The notes under the pieces are model-generated. The model was not told the DNA's origin, searched no databases, and saw nothing but the letters and a program-made list of their open reading frames with translations. This document shows, piece by piece, positions 25,987 through 33,404 of a stretch of DNA of 64,000 bases (the first letter of the stretch is position 1; each line of letters starts with the position of its first letter). The DNA comes from Amycolatopsis sp. DSM 110486 (lineage in GTDB: Bacteria; Actinomycetota; Actinomycetes; Mycobacteriales; Pseudonocardiaceae), in NCBI RefSeq assembly GCF_019468465.1, contig NZ_CP080519.1, forward strand, positions 3,549,001 to 3,613,000, in the 5' to 3' direction. The translations under genes and the position numbers were made by a program.

Positions 25987-27180
25987 CTAGGCGACCAGGT
26001 TCTCGGGGGTCACCTTCCGCCGCGCGGTCCAGCGGCGCGTGACCGGCCCGGCGCCCGCCCACAGGACGAACACACCGACCAAAGCCACCGCCACCGTCCA
26101 GTACGCCACCGGCGGCGCCGACTCGGTGTGCGCGTCACCCAGGAACCACACCCGGAACTGCGACTGCACCCACAGCGCCCCGTACCCGAACGCCGTCACC
26201 AGCAGCGCCCCGATCGCGGCCGTCGCGACGCGATGACCCGCGCCGATCGCGAACGCCAGATCCACCGCCAACCCGACGGCCAGCAGGTAGAACGGCACCG
26301 TCGACACCGGAAAACCCAGCCCCAGCAGCAACGGCCACATCACGCACCGATAAGCCACATAAGCACCGGCCACGGCCAGCCCCGCCCAGCGGAACCGCAG
26401 TGTGTGGCGGGCGAGGGCGAGGATGAGCGCGGTGACGGCGATGCCCCACAGCGGGTAGACCCATTCCGGGATGGGCATCGTGAAGTGCAAGATCGCCGTC
26501 CGGTCCACCGGATGCCCGATCTGGTTCGCGGCAAAGCTCAGCAGTGAAGGCTCCGCCTCCGGCGCCCCGCGCTCCCACGCGCGCAGGCCGAGGATGCCGT
26601 ACTCCTGCTGGCCGTTGGGGAAAAATGTGTTCTCCAGGAAGAACGCCCACAGCGCCAGCAGCACACCCGTTCGGAAGCGCCCCGGCGGCGCGAGGCGCAC
26701 CCAGCCGAGCAGGACGCCGGCCTGCATGATGCCCGTGCCGAGGTACAGCATCATGTGCGACGGGCTCCACGCGGTGAGGTCGAGGCCGTTCACGCGGTGG
26801 TTGATCACGTCCAGCGGCGCCGCGACGAGGAACACCACGAGACCCGTCTGCATCAGCCGCAGCGACGGTTTGTCGCAGCCCAGGCCCGTGTAGCTGTGGA
26901 TCGCGACGAGCACGATGATGATCACCGTGCCGACGGTGTTGATCAGGTGCGGGGGCGCCAGGTCGTCGCGCAGCCACATGAAGTGCCACGACATGTCCCA
27001 CGACGAGCCCACCAGCTTGAACCCGAACGCCGCCAGCCACATCCCGTAGCAGAACCGCAGCACCCACGTGGGCGTCGGCCGGCCTGCCGCGCCGCGGTGC
27101 CAGTGCCGCTGGAAGAACAGCCGGGTCTTCCCGACCGGGCTCCGCGGGATCACGTCTACCTGCGTCATGGCGGTCATCAT
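25987..27180 (-). CDS. Polytopic membrane protein of unknown function
   Basis: 397 residues with about ten hydrophobic segments and short loops, a basic N-terminus and a basic C-terminal tail (TRRWTARRKVTPENL). Notable conserved-looking patches are SSWDMSWHFMWLRDDLAPPH, HSYTGLG, DVINHRVNGLDLTAWSPSH and FFPNGQQEYGI, with several His residues near the membrane face that could bind a metal or haem. I recognise no named family. The start could be 27180 or the downstream ATG at 27168. It is convergent with fbaA. Confidence 0.75.
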   Translation of the reverse strand: MMTAMTQVDVIPRSPVGKTRLFFQRHWHRGAAGRPTPTWVLRFCYGMWLAAFGFKLVGSSWDMSWHFMWLRDDLAPPHLINTVGTVIIIVLVAIHSYTGLGCDKPSLRLMQTGLVVFLVAAPLDVINHRVNGLDLTAWSPSHMMLYLGTGIMQAGVLLGWVRLAPPGRFRTGVLLALWAFFLENTFFPNGQQEYGILGLRAWERGAPEAEPSLLSFAANQIGHPVDRTAILHFTMPIPEWVYPLWGIAVTALILALARHTLRFRWAGLAVAGAYVAYRCVMWPLLLGLGFPVSTVPFYLLAVGLAVDLAFAIGAGHRVATAAIGALLVTAFGYGALWVQSQFRVWFLGDAHTESAPPVAYWTVAVALVGVFVLWAGAGPVTRRWTARRKVTPENLVA

Positions 27181-27296
27181 TCCCGGCGCGCGGGCAGCGG
27201 TGGTGCGGAAGGTGCCAAACTGCTCGAAAACCAGGGTTCACCCCTACGGGTGGCGGATTTGCCTCGACGGTCTTTTTCACGGCAGGGTGTCGCGCC

Positions 27297-27383
27297 ATGA
27301 TGCCGAAACGAGTTGTCGCCGCAGTCGTCGTCGCCGCCCTCGTGCTGGCCGGCGGAGGCGTGCTGACGAGCCTGTTCCTCTGA
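27297..27383 (+). CDS. Small single-pass membrane peptide, 28 residues
   Basis: ORF of 28 codons: MMPKRVVAAVVV followed by AALVLAGGGVLTSLFL. It has a short basic start and one hydrophobic helix, as in small membrane peptides or a minimal signal anchor. It starts between the divergent membrane-protein gene and DUF3151 and ends 29 bases before DUF3151. GGCAGGG lies upstream. The basic-then-hydrophobic pattern supports real coding, but such short ORFs are easily accidental. Confidence 0.45.
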   Translation: MMPKRVVAAVVVAALVLAGGGVLTSLFL

Positions 27384-27412
27384 GTCCGCGCGGGCGTAGG
27401 CAGAATGTCGGT

Positions 27413-27823
27413 ATGACGCACAACCTGCTTGGCCCCGAGCCGACGTTGCTGCCCGAGCACACCGCCGCCCAGGCCGCCCTGGACGCGGGCACCGACCCGT
27501 CGGCCGTCGCCGCCGAACACCCCGAATTCAGCGCCGCGTGGGCCGCCCTCGCCGAGAACGCCCTCTCGGACGGCGAGACCGTCGCGGCCTATGCCTACGC
27601 CCGCACGGGCTACCACCGCGGCCTCGACCAGCTCCGCCGCGCCGGCTGGAAGGGCTTCGGCCCGGTGCCGTGGTCGCACCGCCCCAACCAGGGCTTCCTG
27701 CGCGCGTTGGCCGCCCTCGGCATCGCCGCGGGGCGCATCGGCGAGACCGACGAGTACGACCGCGTGAAGACCTTCCTCAACGAGTCCGACCCGGCCGCGG
27801 GTGAGGCGACGGGGCTGAAGTGA
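27413..27823 (+). CDS. DUF3151 domain-containing protein
   Basis: 136 residues, matching the actinobacterial DUF3151 family, which is usually encoded near fructose-bisphosphate aldolase. Blocks include LGPEPTLLPEH, AVAAEHPEFSAAWAALAENA, YAYARTGYHRGLDQLRRAGW and GPVPWSHRPNQGFLRALAAL. The protein is helical, with no signal peptide or catalytic motif that I recognise. Function is unknown. The conserved neighbourhood (fbaA 1.5 kb away) is a hint of a link to sugar metabolism only. Confidence 0.85.
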   Translation: MTHNLLGPEPTLLPEHTAAQAALDAGTDPSAVAAEHPEFSAAWAALAENALSDGETVAAYAYARTGYHRGLDQLRRAGWKGFGPVPWSHRPNQGFLRALAALGIAAGRIGETDEYDRVKTFLNESDPAAGEATGLK

Positions 27824-28054
27824 CGGTTTCGGCCTGACACTGCTGCTGCGGAGGGCTCTGTCATTGCTTCGCCATTGCGCGCGGAGCCCTTCGCTGCGTG
27901 TTCTCGAGTGCGGGCCCGAGTGTCGACTTTTGAAAGGAACGCATAATCAACAGCGTTCTTGCGGAGAAGACAAAACGGTCGAGGTAAGCCGCTGCTGCAC
28001 TATTGCCGCCCATCGCGATCGGAATGGTGCTGCGGGCTTCTCTAGTGTGGGCGC

Positions 28055-28552
28055 GTGCGTCGTGTCCTCATCCTCGGCCCCTCCGGCAGCGGCAAATCCA
28101 CCCTCGCTCGCCGCCTGGGCGCGGCGCTGCACGTACCCGTCACCCACCTGGACCAGCTGTATTGGCGCCCCGGCTGGGTGCCGGCGCCGCCTGAGGACTT
28201 CCGCGCCGCGCAGGCCGCCGCCGTCGCCACGGACGGCTGGATCATCGAGGGCAACTACAGCTCCAGTTTCGACCTACGCCTGCCTCTGGCCGACACCGTC
28301 GTGTTCCTCGACGTCGGTCGGACGACGAGCCTGCGCCGCGTCCTGCTGCGCCACCTGCGCGAACGCGGCCGCGACACCCAGGCCCCCGGCTGCGTCTCGA
28401 AGCTCGACCTCGAGTTCGTCAGGTGGATCTGGAACTGGCCACGTACTCACCGCAGCCGCCTGTTGGCGTCGGTGGCCACGGACGCTCCGCTGGCGCGCCA
28501 CCACCTGCTGTGCACCCACGCGGACGTCGCGGCTTTCCTGCTCTCGGTCTAG
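28055..28552 (+). CDS. Small P-loop kinase-like protein (FlaR/adenylate-kinase-like)
   Basis: 165 residues. Walker A is ILGPSGSGKSTLARRLG (about residues 6-22); THLDQLYWRPGW, WIIEGNYSSSFDLRLPLADTVV and the arginine-rich lid region (RRVLLRHLRERGRD) match the 'topology modulation protein' FlaR-like family of small NTP kinases. Its GTG start lies seven bases after a TAGTGT -10-like element, so the transcript may be leaderless. Substrate unknown. Confidence 0.82.
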   Translation: MRRVLILGPSGSGKSTLARRLGAALHVPVTHLDQLYWRPGWVPAPPEDFRAAQAAAVATDGWIIEGNYSSSFDLRLPLADTVVFLDVGRTTSLRRVLLRHLRERGRDTQAPGCVSKLDLEFVRWIWNWPRTHRSRLLASVATDAPLARHHLLCTHADVAAFLLSV

Positions 28553-28601
28553 CCGTCTCGCGGCTCGGGAGAAAACCGGACACCTCGTTCGTTGAGAAGC
28601 T

Positions 28602-29066
28602 ATGGCTGTCGCGTTCCTGCTCTACGTCATCGCCGAGGTCGCCGCGATCTGGGCCGTGGGCTCCCTGGTGGGCGTCCTCGGCACGATCGCGCTGCTCATC
28701 GCGGGCGCCTTCGTGGGCTCCTGGCTCGCCCGCCGCGAGGGCGCCAAGGCGATGCGCGCCTTCGTCACCAAGGCCCAATCCGGCCGCCCCGCCGACAAAG
28801 AACTCACCGACGGCATGCTCATCGCCGTGGGCGGCATCCTGATCATGGTGCCTGGGTTTGTCAGTGACCTGCTGGGGCTGTTCGTCCTGCTGCCGCCGTC
28901 ACGCGCGCTCGTGCGCCGGTGGTGGCTGCGCCGGGCTGAGAAGCGCGCGATTCGGTACGCGAACACCCACCGCGGCCCGGTGATGGTGGTGGACAGCGAG
29001 GTCGTCGCCGAAGACCCGCGCCCGACCACCCACCCGATCATCGAGGGGCGCGTCGTCGAAGGCTGA
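28602..29066 (+). CDS. FxsA family membrane protein
   Basis: 154 residues. Two to three membrane segments at the N-terminal half (AEVAAIWAVGSLVGVLGTIA and LLIAGAFVGSWLARREG), the family patch ADKELTDGMLIAVGGILIMV, PGFVSDLLGLFVLLPPSR, and a basic cytoplasmic tail. E. coli FxsA counteracts F-plasmid exclusion of phage T7, but actinobacterial members have no assigned role. The last complete gene before the restriction-modification island. Confidence 0.88.
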   Translation: MAVAFLLYVIAEVAAIWAVGSLVGVLGTIALLIAGAFVGSWLARREGAKAMRAFVTKAQSGRPADKELTDGMLIAVGGILIMVPGFVSDLLGLFVLLPPSRALVRRWWLRRAEKRAIRYANTHRGPVMVVDSEVVAEDPRPTTHPIIEGRVVEG

Positions 29067-29128
29067 ACCGACTCGTACGGCGTGGCGTTTCAGCAGGTCA
29101 CGAATTTTGTCAGTGGCAGCCGCTACTG

Positions 29129-29144
29129 TCGAACACGTGTTCCC
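29129..29144 (+). promoter_or_regulatory. LexA-like SOS box without a cognate gene
   Basis: TCGAACACGTGTTCCC matches the actinobacterial LexA pattern TCGAAC-N4-GTTCGA at 10 of its 12 specified positions. A TACTGT -10-like element precedes it and a GTG overlaps it, as in leaderless SOS genes. The plus-strand frame beyond is only antisense to vsr, so the box seems orphaned at the island's left edge. Confidence 0.5.
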
Positions 29145-29145
29145 A

Positions 29146-29598
29146 CTAGTCCATGACGCCAGTGACTGCGGTCACCGCATCGACCAGCGGCACGTGCTCC
29201 CAGATGCGCACAACGTGCCATCCGGCGTCGCTCAGCGCACTCGTGACGAGCTCGTCACGAGCCATGTTGCGCTGCAGTTTCGGCGTCCAGTACCACTCGT
29301 TGCTCGTCGGCTGGCGCCCGTGCTCAGGGCAGACGTGCCAGAAGCACCCGTCGACGAAAACCGCGATCTTCCGCGCTGTGAACACGATGTCCGGTCGCAC
29401 TCGAACGCCGCTTTCGAGGACTACCGGCAAGTCCTTTCGGTAGCGGTAGCCCAGCCGATGCAGCTCCTTGCGCAAGGCGACCTCCGGCTTGGTGTCCGTC
29501 CGGCGGTTTGCCTTCATGTTCCGGGATCGGCCCTCGTTGGCGGGCGCAGGGTAAAGACCCTTCGCATGCGCCTGCTCACGCGCGTCCTTGCCCGGCAC
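29146..29598 (-). CDS. vsr: Very short patch repair endonuclease (Vsr)
   Basis: 150-residue nuclease that nicks beside T:G mismatches left by deamination of 5-methylcytosine. Signature blocks: RNMKANRRTDTKPEVALRKE, GYRYRKDLPVVL, RPDIVFTARKIAVFVDGCFW with catalytic Asp, FWHVCPEHGRQP with His, and WHVVRIWEHV. The GTG at 29598 with GAGAGGG upstream is my preferred start; a TTG at 29625 is possible. It is divergent from the methyltransferase, with an 88-bp gap, and fits with that C5 enzyme, whose product it should protect from C-to-T mutation. Confidence 0.92.
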   Translation of the reverse strand: MPGKDAREQAHAKGLYPAPANEGRSRNMKANRRTDTKPEVALRKELHRLGYRYRKDLPVVLESGVRVRPDIVFTARKIAVFVDGCFWHVCPEHGRQPTSNEWYWTPKLQRNMARDELVTSALSDAGWHVVRIWEHVPLVDAVTAVTGVMD

Positions 29599-29686
29599 AC
29601 CTATCCCTCTCGTCGTGGGCCCCAAGCCATGGGGAAAGATACCGTTTCACGTCCGCGCACCTCCCGTGAGCCTGGAAGGGGTTACT

Positions 29687-30967
29687 ATGAGTGAGACCTT
29701 CGAGGTCATCGAGATCTGCGCCGGCGCCGGTGGCCAGGCTTACGGCCTCGAAAAGGCCGGCTTCACCCACCGCCTCGCGGTCGAGCTGGATCACAACGCG
29801 TGCACGACATTGAGGGCGAATCTGCCCGAGGAAGTCGTTGCCGAAGGCGATGTGGCAGATCCCGAGGTGTGGAATCCAGCCGACCACGGCCCAGACAACG
29901 ACCTGGGCAATCGAGAGCTCGACCTCCTAGCAGGCGGCGTACCCTGCCCCCCATTCACTATCGCCGGGAAACAGCTGGGCGCGAACGACGAACGCGACCT
30001 CTTCGCGTGGGCTGTCGAGCAGGTCGCCGTCGTACGCCCGCGAGCGGTGATGCTCGAAAACGTCCGCGGCCTCAGCATGCCAAGGTTCGCCGGCTACCGG
30101 CAGCACGTCCTCGACCGGCTGACGTCGTTCGGGTACGTCGCCGAATGGCGGCTGTTGCACGCCGCTGGTTTCGGCGTACCGCAGCTGCGACCGCGGTTCG
30201 TTCTCGTCGCCCTGCAGGCGGAGTACGCGGATTACTTCGAGTGGCCGGAAGAATCCGAGCACGAAACCACCGTCGCTGAGGCGATCAGCGATTTGCTGGG
30301 CAAACACGGGTGGAAAGACCTCGAAGACTGGAAGAAGAAGGCCAACAAGATCGCACCCACGATCGTCGGCGGCTCGAAGAAGCACGGTGGTGCCGACCTG
30401 GGCCCCACGCGCGCAAAGCGTGCATGGGCTGAGCTTGGCGTCGACGCGTTGGGGCTCGCTAATGATGCTCCTATGCCCGACGACAAGTTCGAAGGCAAAC
30501 CCGGCCCCAAACTCACCAATGAGATGGTCGCACGCATCCAGGGCTGGTTCGGCGAGTTCAGCGACTGGACGTTCACCGGGCGAAAGACCTCAAACTACCG
30601 GCAGATCGGCAATGCGTTCCCGCCTCCTATGGCGTACGCCGTCGGCCAGGCGATCATGCGAGCCCTCAAAAAAGAGTCGGTCGCCAGCAATCGGCAGGTT
30701 GATCAAGAGCATGATCCGGTATACCGGATCCTTCGCGACGCCAAGGACTTCCTGTCAGCGGATCAGCTCGTGCAGCAAGCCGAGCTTCCACTGGGAATCC
30801 CTGAGCTGGAGAAGCGGATTAGCATGCTGCGCCACGATTTCCACGTGGTCACCAAGAAGCGGGACAACACTATCGTCTACAAGCTAGGCGAGTTCAAAGC
30901 ATTCATCGGCCAGGAGGACCACAGTCGCCACGATGTCTTCTTGAAGAACCGCGCGAAAATCAGTTGA
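29687..30967 (+). CDS. DNA (cytosine-5) methyltransferase of a NaeI-type system
   Basis: 426 residues. Motif I is EICAGAGGQAYGLEKAGF; motif IV, with the catalytic Cys, is GGVPCPPFTIAGKQLG; motif VI is ENVRGL; motif VIII is QLRPRFVLVA; and motif X is YRQIGNAFPPPMAYAVGQAI. The variable target-recognition region lies between VIII and X (about 190-290). About 85 residues follow motif X (DPVYRILRDAKDFLSADQLV onward), which look like a small winged-helix extension. Location beside a NaeI-like nuclease predicts GCCGGC as target; this is inference. The ATG has GGAAGGGG upstream. Confidence 0.92.
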   Translation: MSETFEVIEICAGAGGQAYGLEKAGFTHRLAVELDHNACTTLRANLPEEVVAEGDVADPEVWNPADHGPDNDLGNRELDLLAGGVPCPPFTIAGKQLGANDERDLFAWAVEQVAVVRPRAVMLENVRGLSMPRFAGYRQHVLDRLTSFGYVAEWRLLHAAGFGVPQLRPRFVLVALQAEYADYFEWPEESEHETTVAEAISDLLGKHGWKDLEDWKKKANKIAPTIVGGSKKHGGADLGPTRAKRAWAELGVDALGLANDAPMPDDKFEGKPGPKLTNEMVARIQGWFGEFSDWTFTGRKTSNYRQIGNAFPPPMAYAVGQAIMRALKKESVASNRQVDQEHDPVYRILRDAKDFLSADQLVQQAELPLGIPELEKRISMLRHDFHVVTKKRDNTIVYKLGEFKAFIGQEDHSRHDVFLKNRAKIS

Positions 30968-31007
30968 AATAGCCGCGCCGTTGCCGTTCGGGAGCAGCGG
31001 CGGTCGG

Positions 31008-31982
31008 CTACTTCTTAACGCTGGGAAGGTTCGGTGCGGGCGTGCTCACATTTTCGCTTGACGGCGCAACGACCCATTGGTCACCGTCAAGTTCCACCGA
31101 AGGTAGCAAAGCATCAGCTTCAGTCCGAGGTCGGAGCTTTACGCTCACGAACTCGCCAGGGCCTGGCTCCGCGATGGAGAGCACCCGCGCAAGTTCAACA
31201 TGATTTCGGTAGTCGCCAAGAATGACGATTCCCTCCGCCTTCAGGTGCTGCCTCGCGCCACCGTTACCACGAACGCGCTTCATATAGTCGTCTTGCTTCG
31301 CGACGGTCGCGACAACATTCCTTGACACGATCCGTCCCTGAGCGCGCCGGAAGAGCTCATCGAGCCGCTTCTGCCCAGATCCGAATTCGAGAATCTTTTC
31401 AACCTCGCCCGCATCAAGTTTGAGGAGAAGGTTCTCCTGCAACGGTGCAGCAGAGAACAGCCATCGAATCTGGCCCTTCCCGTAGATGCTCAAGGTGCGC
31501 TTGCCGTCCCGGTTTCCTTTGCCGGCTTGGTTCAGGTGCCCAGCACTCGCACGGACAAGACCCGCTGACCACTGCGACTTCTGATCGCTCGCCCACACGA
31601 CCAGCAGCAAGTAATCGCGTGCTTCCGGCGGGATCATCCAGCCGAACATGGACTGCGAAAACTTGCAGTCAACTTCATGCCCAATGATCGAGTAGTCCAT
31701 ATGATCGCCGCCATCAAAACCGAACTCGCGTTGCAAGTTGATCTCGATCAGGGTCCCAGCGTGGGTCTTCTCCGTCTTGTACAGCTGATCCCAGCTGTAC
31801 CGTCCCGTATGCTGCCCGTCGAGCAGCATGTCGATGCTCCTGCGGATCGCCTTCGCAAACCTCTGCCCATCGGGATCGAGTCGCCTCAGCTCAGCGGCGA
31901 CCTCATCCAATCCGGGATCCGGGTGCCATCTAGGGTCCTCGCCCCACAGTGGGAGCACGTTGTCGGCCGTGACGTCGGTCAT
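31008..31982 (-). CDS. NaeI-family type IIE restriction endonuclease
   Basis: About 324 residues. NaeI binds two GCCGGC copies and cleaves one. Alignment by eye to NaeI is convincing: DQLYKTEKTHAGTLIEINLQ, then DYSIIGHEVDCKFS, VVWASDQKSQWSAGLV, LQENLLLKLDAGEV and QDDYMKRVRGNGGARQHLKA. NaeI catalytic residues Glu70, Asp86, Asp95 and Lys97 correspond to Glu80, Asp96, Asp105 and Lys107 here, with identical spacing. The ligase-like patch around Leu43 of NaeI is also present (Leu53, in DMLLDGQ). The start is probably the ATG at 31982; ATG 31994 or GTG 32000 are options. Confidence 0.93.
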   Translation of the reverse strand: MTDVTADNVLPLWGEDPRWHPDPGLDEVAAELRRLDPDGQRFAKAIRRSIDMLLDGQHTGRYSWDQLYKTEKTHAGTLIEINLQREFGFDGGDHMDYSIIGHEVDCKFSQSMFGWMIPPEARDYLLLVVWASDQKSQWSAGLVRASAGHLNQAGKGNRDGKRTLSIYGKGQIRWLFSAAPLQENLLLKLDAGEVEKILEFGSGQKRLDELFRRAQGRIVSRNVVATVAKQDDYMKRVRGNGGARQHLKAEGIVILGDYRNHVELARVLSIAEPGPGEFVSVKLRPRTEADALLPSVELDGDQWVVAPSSENVSTPAPNLPSVKK

Positions 31983-32036
31983 GCATCCGACCATAGCCAC
32001 GTGATCACGGTGACCGCACCGAATTTGCCAAATGGC

Positions 32037-32636
32037 CTAGCCACCTGTGGGCTTCGGGATGTCGAAGTAGCTCGAGAACCGCACCGCCGGCGCGTACTCG
32101 CCCTTGACCTTCACGCGGCCCGTCACGAACATCGCCGCGGGGGCGGAGGTGCCGGTGGCCATGCGGATGAAGTCGTCCACCGAGAGGGTGAGGGTGGTGT
32201 CCGGGGTGCGGGACAGGTCGGTGCTCGAGACGCACGCGCCGGATTCGATGACGGTTTGGAAGCGGTCGTAGCCGTCGTCGCCGGTGCCGCCGGAAAAGCG
32301 CCAGGAAACGACGAAGTCGACGTGGCGGGCGCGGTCGGCGCGGAAATGCTCGGACATTCTGCGGAAAATCTCGTCGAGGAAGGCCGCGCGTAACTCGGGG
32401 TGGTCGGCCAGGGCCTTGAGTTGGTCGCGGGAGGCGCGGTGGACGACGTCGACCAGGGCCTGGGTGGTCAGGCTGCTCAGTTCGATGCCGGCGCCCGCGT
32501 TTCCGAGCATGTGCAAGGTTTCCAGGACCTGCACGAACTGCGCGGGCGTGAGCTTGCCGAAGTCCAGCTTGCGGGCGAAGCCGTTGACCGCGTGCCCCTC
32601 GGAGGCGGTGGAACGGGAGCGCGAGAATCGGGGCAC
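32037..32636 (-). CDS. SCP2 sterol-binding-like protein (paralogue 1)
   Basis: 199 residues, GTG start. An N-terminal helical part (LDFGKLTPAQFVQVLETLHM) is followed by a C-terminal SCP2-like lipid-binding fold: VDFVVSWRFSGGTGDDGYDR, LTLSVDDFIRMATGTSAPAA and MFVTGRVKVKGEYAPAVRFS. SCP2 domains carry sterols, fatty acyl or other lipids in a hydrophobic tunnel. It lies 19 bases downstream of a clearly related gene (32656-33288), so this is a tandem duplication, and both sit near fatty-acid genes. Confidence 0.83.
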   Translation of the reverse strand: MPRFSRSRSTASEGHAVNGFARKLDFGKLTPAQFVQVLETLHMLGNAGAGIELSSLTTQALVDVVHRASRDQLKALADHPELRAAFLDEIFRRMSEHFRADRARHVDFVVSWRFSGGTGDDGYDRFQTVIESGACVSSTDLSRTPDTTLTLSVDDFIRMATGTSAPAAMFVTGRVKVKGEYAPAVRFSSYFDIPKPTGG

Positions 32637-32655
32637 GGAAACGGAGTCTAACGGC

Positions 32656-33288
32656 TCAGGCGGGCTTCGGGAGGTCGAAATAGCCGATCAAGCCGGCCGC
32701 GAATGCGAGGTCGCCTTTCACCTTGATTTTGCCCGTCACGAACAACACGGCGGGCGTTGCCTGGTGCGTGATGAGGCGAAAGAAGTCGACTGGCGACAGG
32801 GTGATGGTGACGCGGGGGCGGGCGCCCTCGACGGTCCGCGAGACCGTGCACGCGCCGCCGGAGATGGTCGTCGCGTAGCGGTCGTAGCCGCCGGCGCCGG
32901 TGCCGCCGGAGAGGCGCCAGTGGATGACGGCGTCGAGCGCGCGGGCGCGGTCCACGCGGATGTGCGCGCCCATGCGGGCGAAGATCTCGTCGAGCACGCG
33001 TTCGCGAAGGGGTCGGGAGGCGACGACGGCCTCCAGCTGCGCTCGGGACGCGCGCGAGACGAGCGTGGCGAAGCGGGTCGGGTCGACCTTGGCCAGGGAG
33101 AACGCCGGGGCGTCTTCCGAGAGGCGGATGAGTGACGAGAGCAGACGGCGGAAGTCGTCGCGGCCGAGTTCGCGGGGGTCGATGGCGTCGGCGACGGTGT
33201 TGACGTCGAGGCCGTCGAGCGCGACGCGGTCGAGGGCGTCGAGCAGGGCGGCGCCGCGCAAGCCGGCCACGTCAGAACCGTCGGCCAT
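32656..33288 (-). CDS. SCP2 sterol-binding-like protein (paralogue 2)
   Basis: 210 residues with the same layout as the gene downstream: N-terminal helices (DPRELGRDDFRRLLSSLIRL) and the lipid-binding region with DAVIHWRLSGGTGAGGYDRY, TLSPVDFFRLITHQATPAVL and FVTGKIKVKGDLAFAAG. The two paralogues align over most of their length. Start at the ATG at 33288 with AAGGGG upstream. The CTAC-N6-GTAG operator lies 33 bases further upstream, in the interval shared with the divergent TetR gene, suggesting control by that TetR. Confidence 0.83.
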   Translation of the reverse strand: MADGSDVAGLRGAALLDALDRVALDGLDVNTVADAIDPRELGRDDFRRLLSSLIRLSEDAPAFSLAKVDPTRFATLVSRASRAQLEAVVASRPLRERVLDEIFARMGAHIRVDRARALDAVIHWRLSGGTGAGGYDRYATTISGGACTVSRTVEGARPRVTITLSPVDFFRLITHQATPAVLFVTGKIKVKGDLAFAAGLIGYFDLPKPA

Positions 33289-33320
33289 CCCAAGCCCCTT
33301 CCGTGATCTTCCGGCAAAGG

Positions 33321-33336
33321 CTACCCATGAGTAGGT
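33321..33336. promoter_or_regulatory. CTAC-N6-GTAG operator in the TetR/SCP2 divergent promoter
   Basis: CTACCCATGAGTAGGT: a near-palindrome (CTACYCATGRGTAG) of the same design as the dyad at 36279-36300 (CTACTCGCTAGTAGGT). It lies between divergent genes, one of which encodes a TetR regulator, as expected for autoregulation. Confidence 0.65.
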
Positions 33337-33404
33337 AAGCGGGCAAGCACGCGCCGACCACGGCGGCAGGTACCGTCTCCTGCTGGCGAGAGGGAGGTCG
33401 GAGA

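Larger units (their letters stand above)
29129..32000. other. NaeI-type restriction-modification island
   Basis: Block of three genes (vsr, C5 methyltransferase, NaeI-like nuclease) between the FxsA and SCP2 genes. GC content is visibly lower than in the neighbours: bases 31201-31260 have 35 G/C of 60, while 40321-40380 have 47 of 60. Codon use is correspondingly less GC-biased at third positions. There is no integrase or transposase and I see no long flanking repeat. Acquisition by transfer is inferred from composition and the R-M gene set. Confidence 0.72.

Noticed and set aside
31976..31998. Third copy of the dispersed element at the NaeI-gene start (ATCCGACCATAGCCACG)
   Set aside because: Only the left block is similar; no right arm or CCTACTT block follows within 100 bp.
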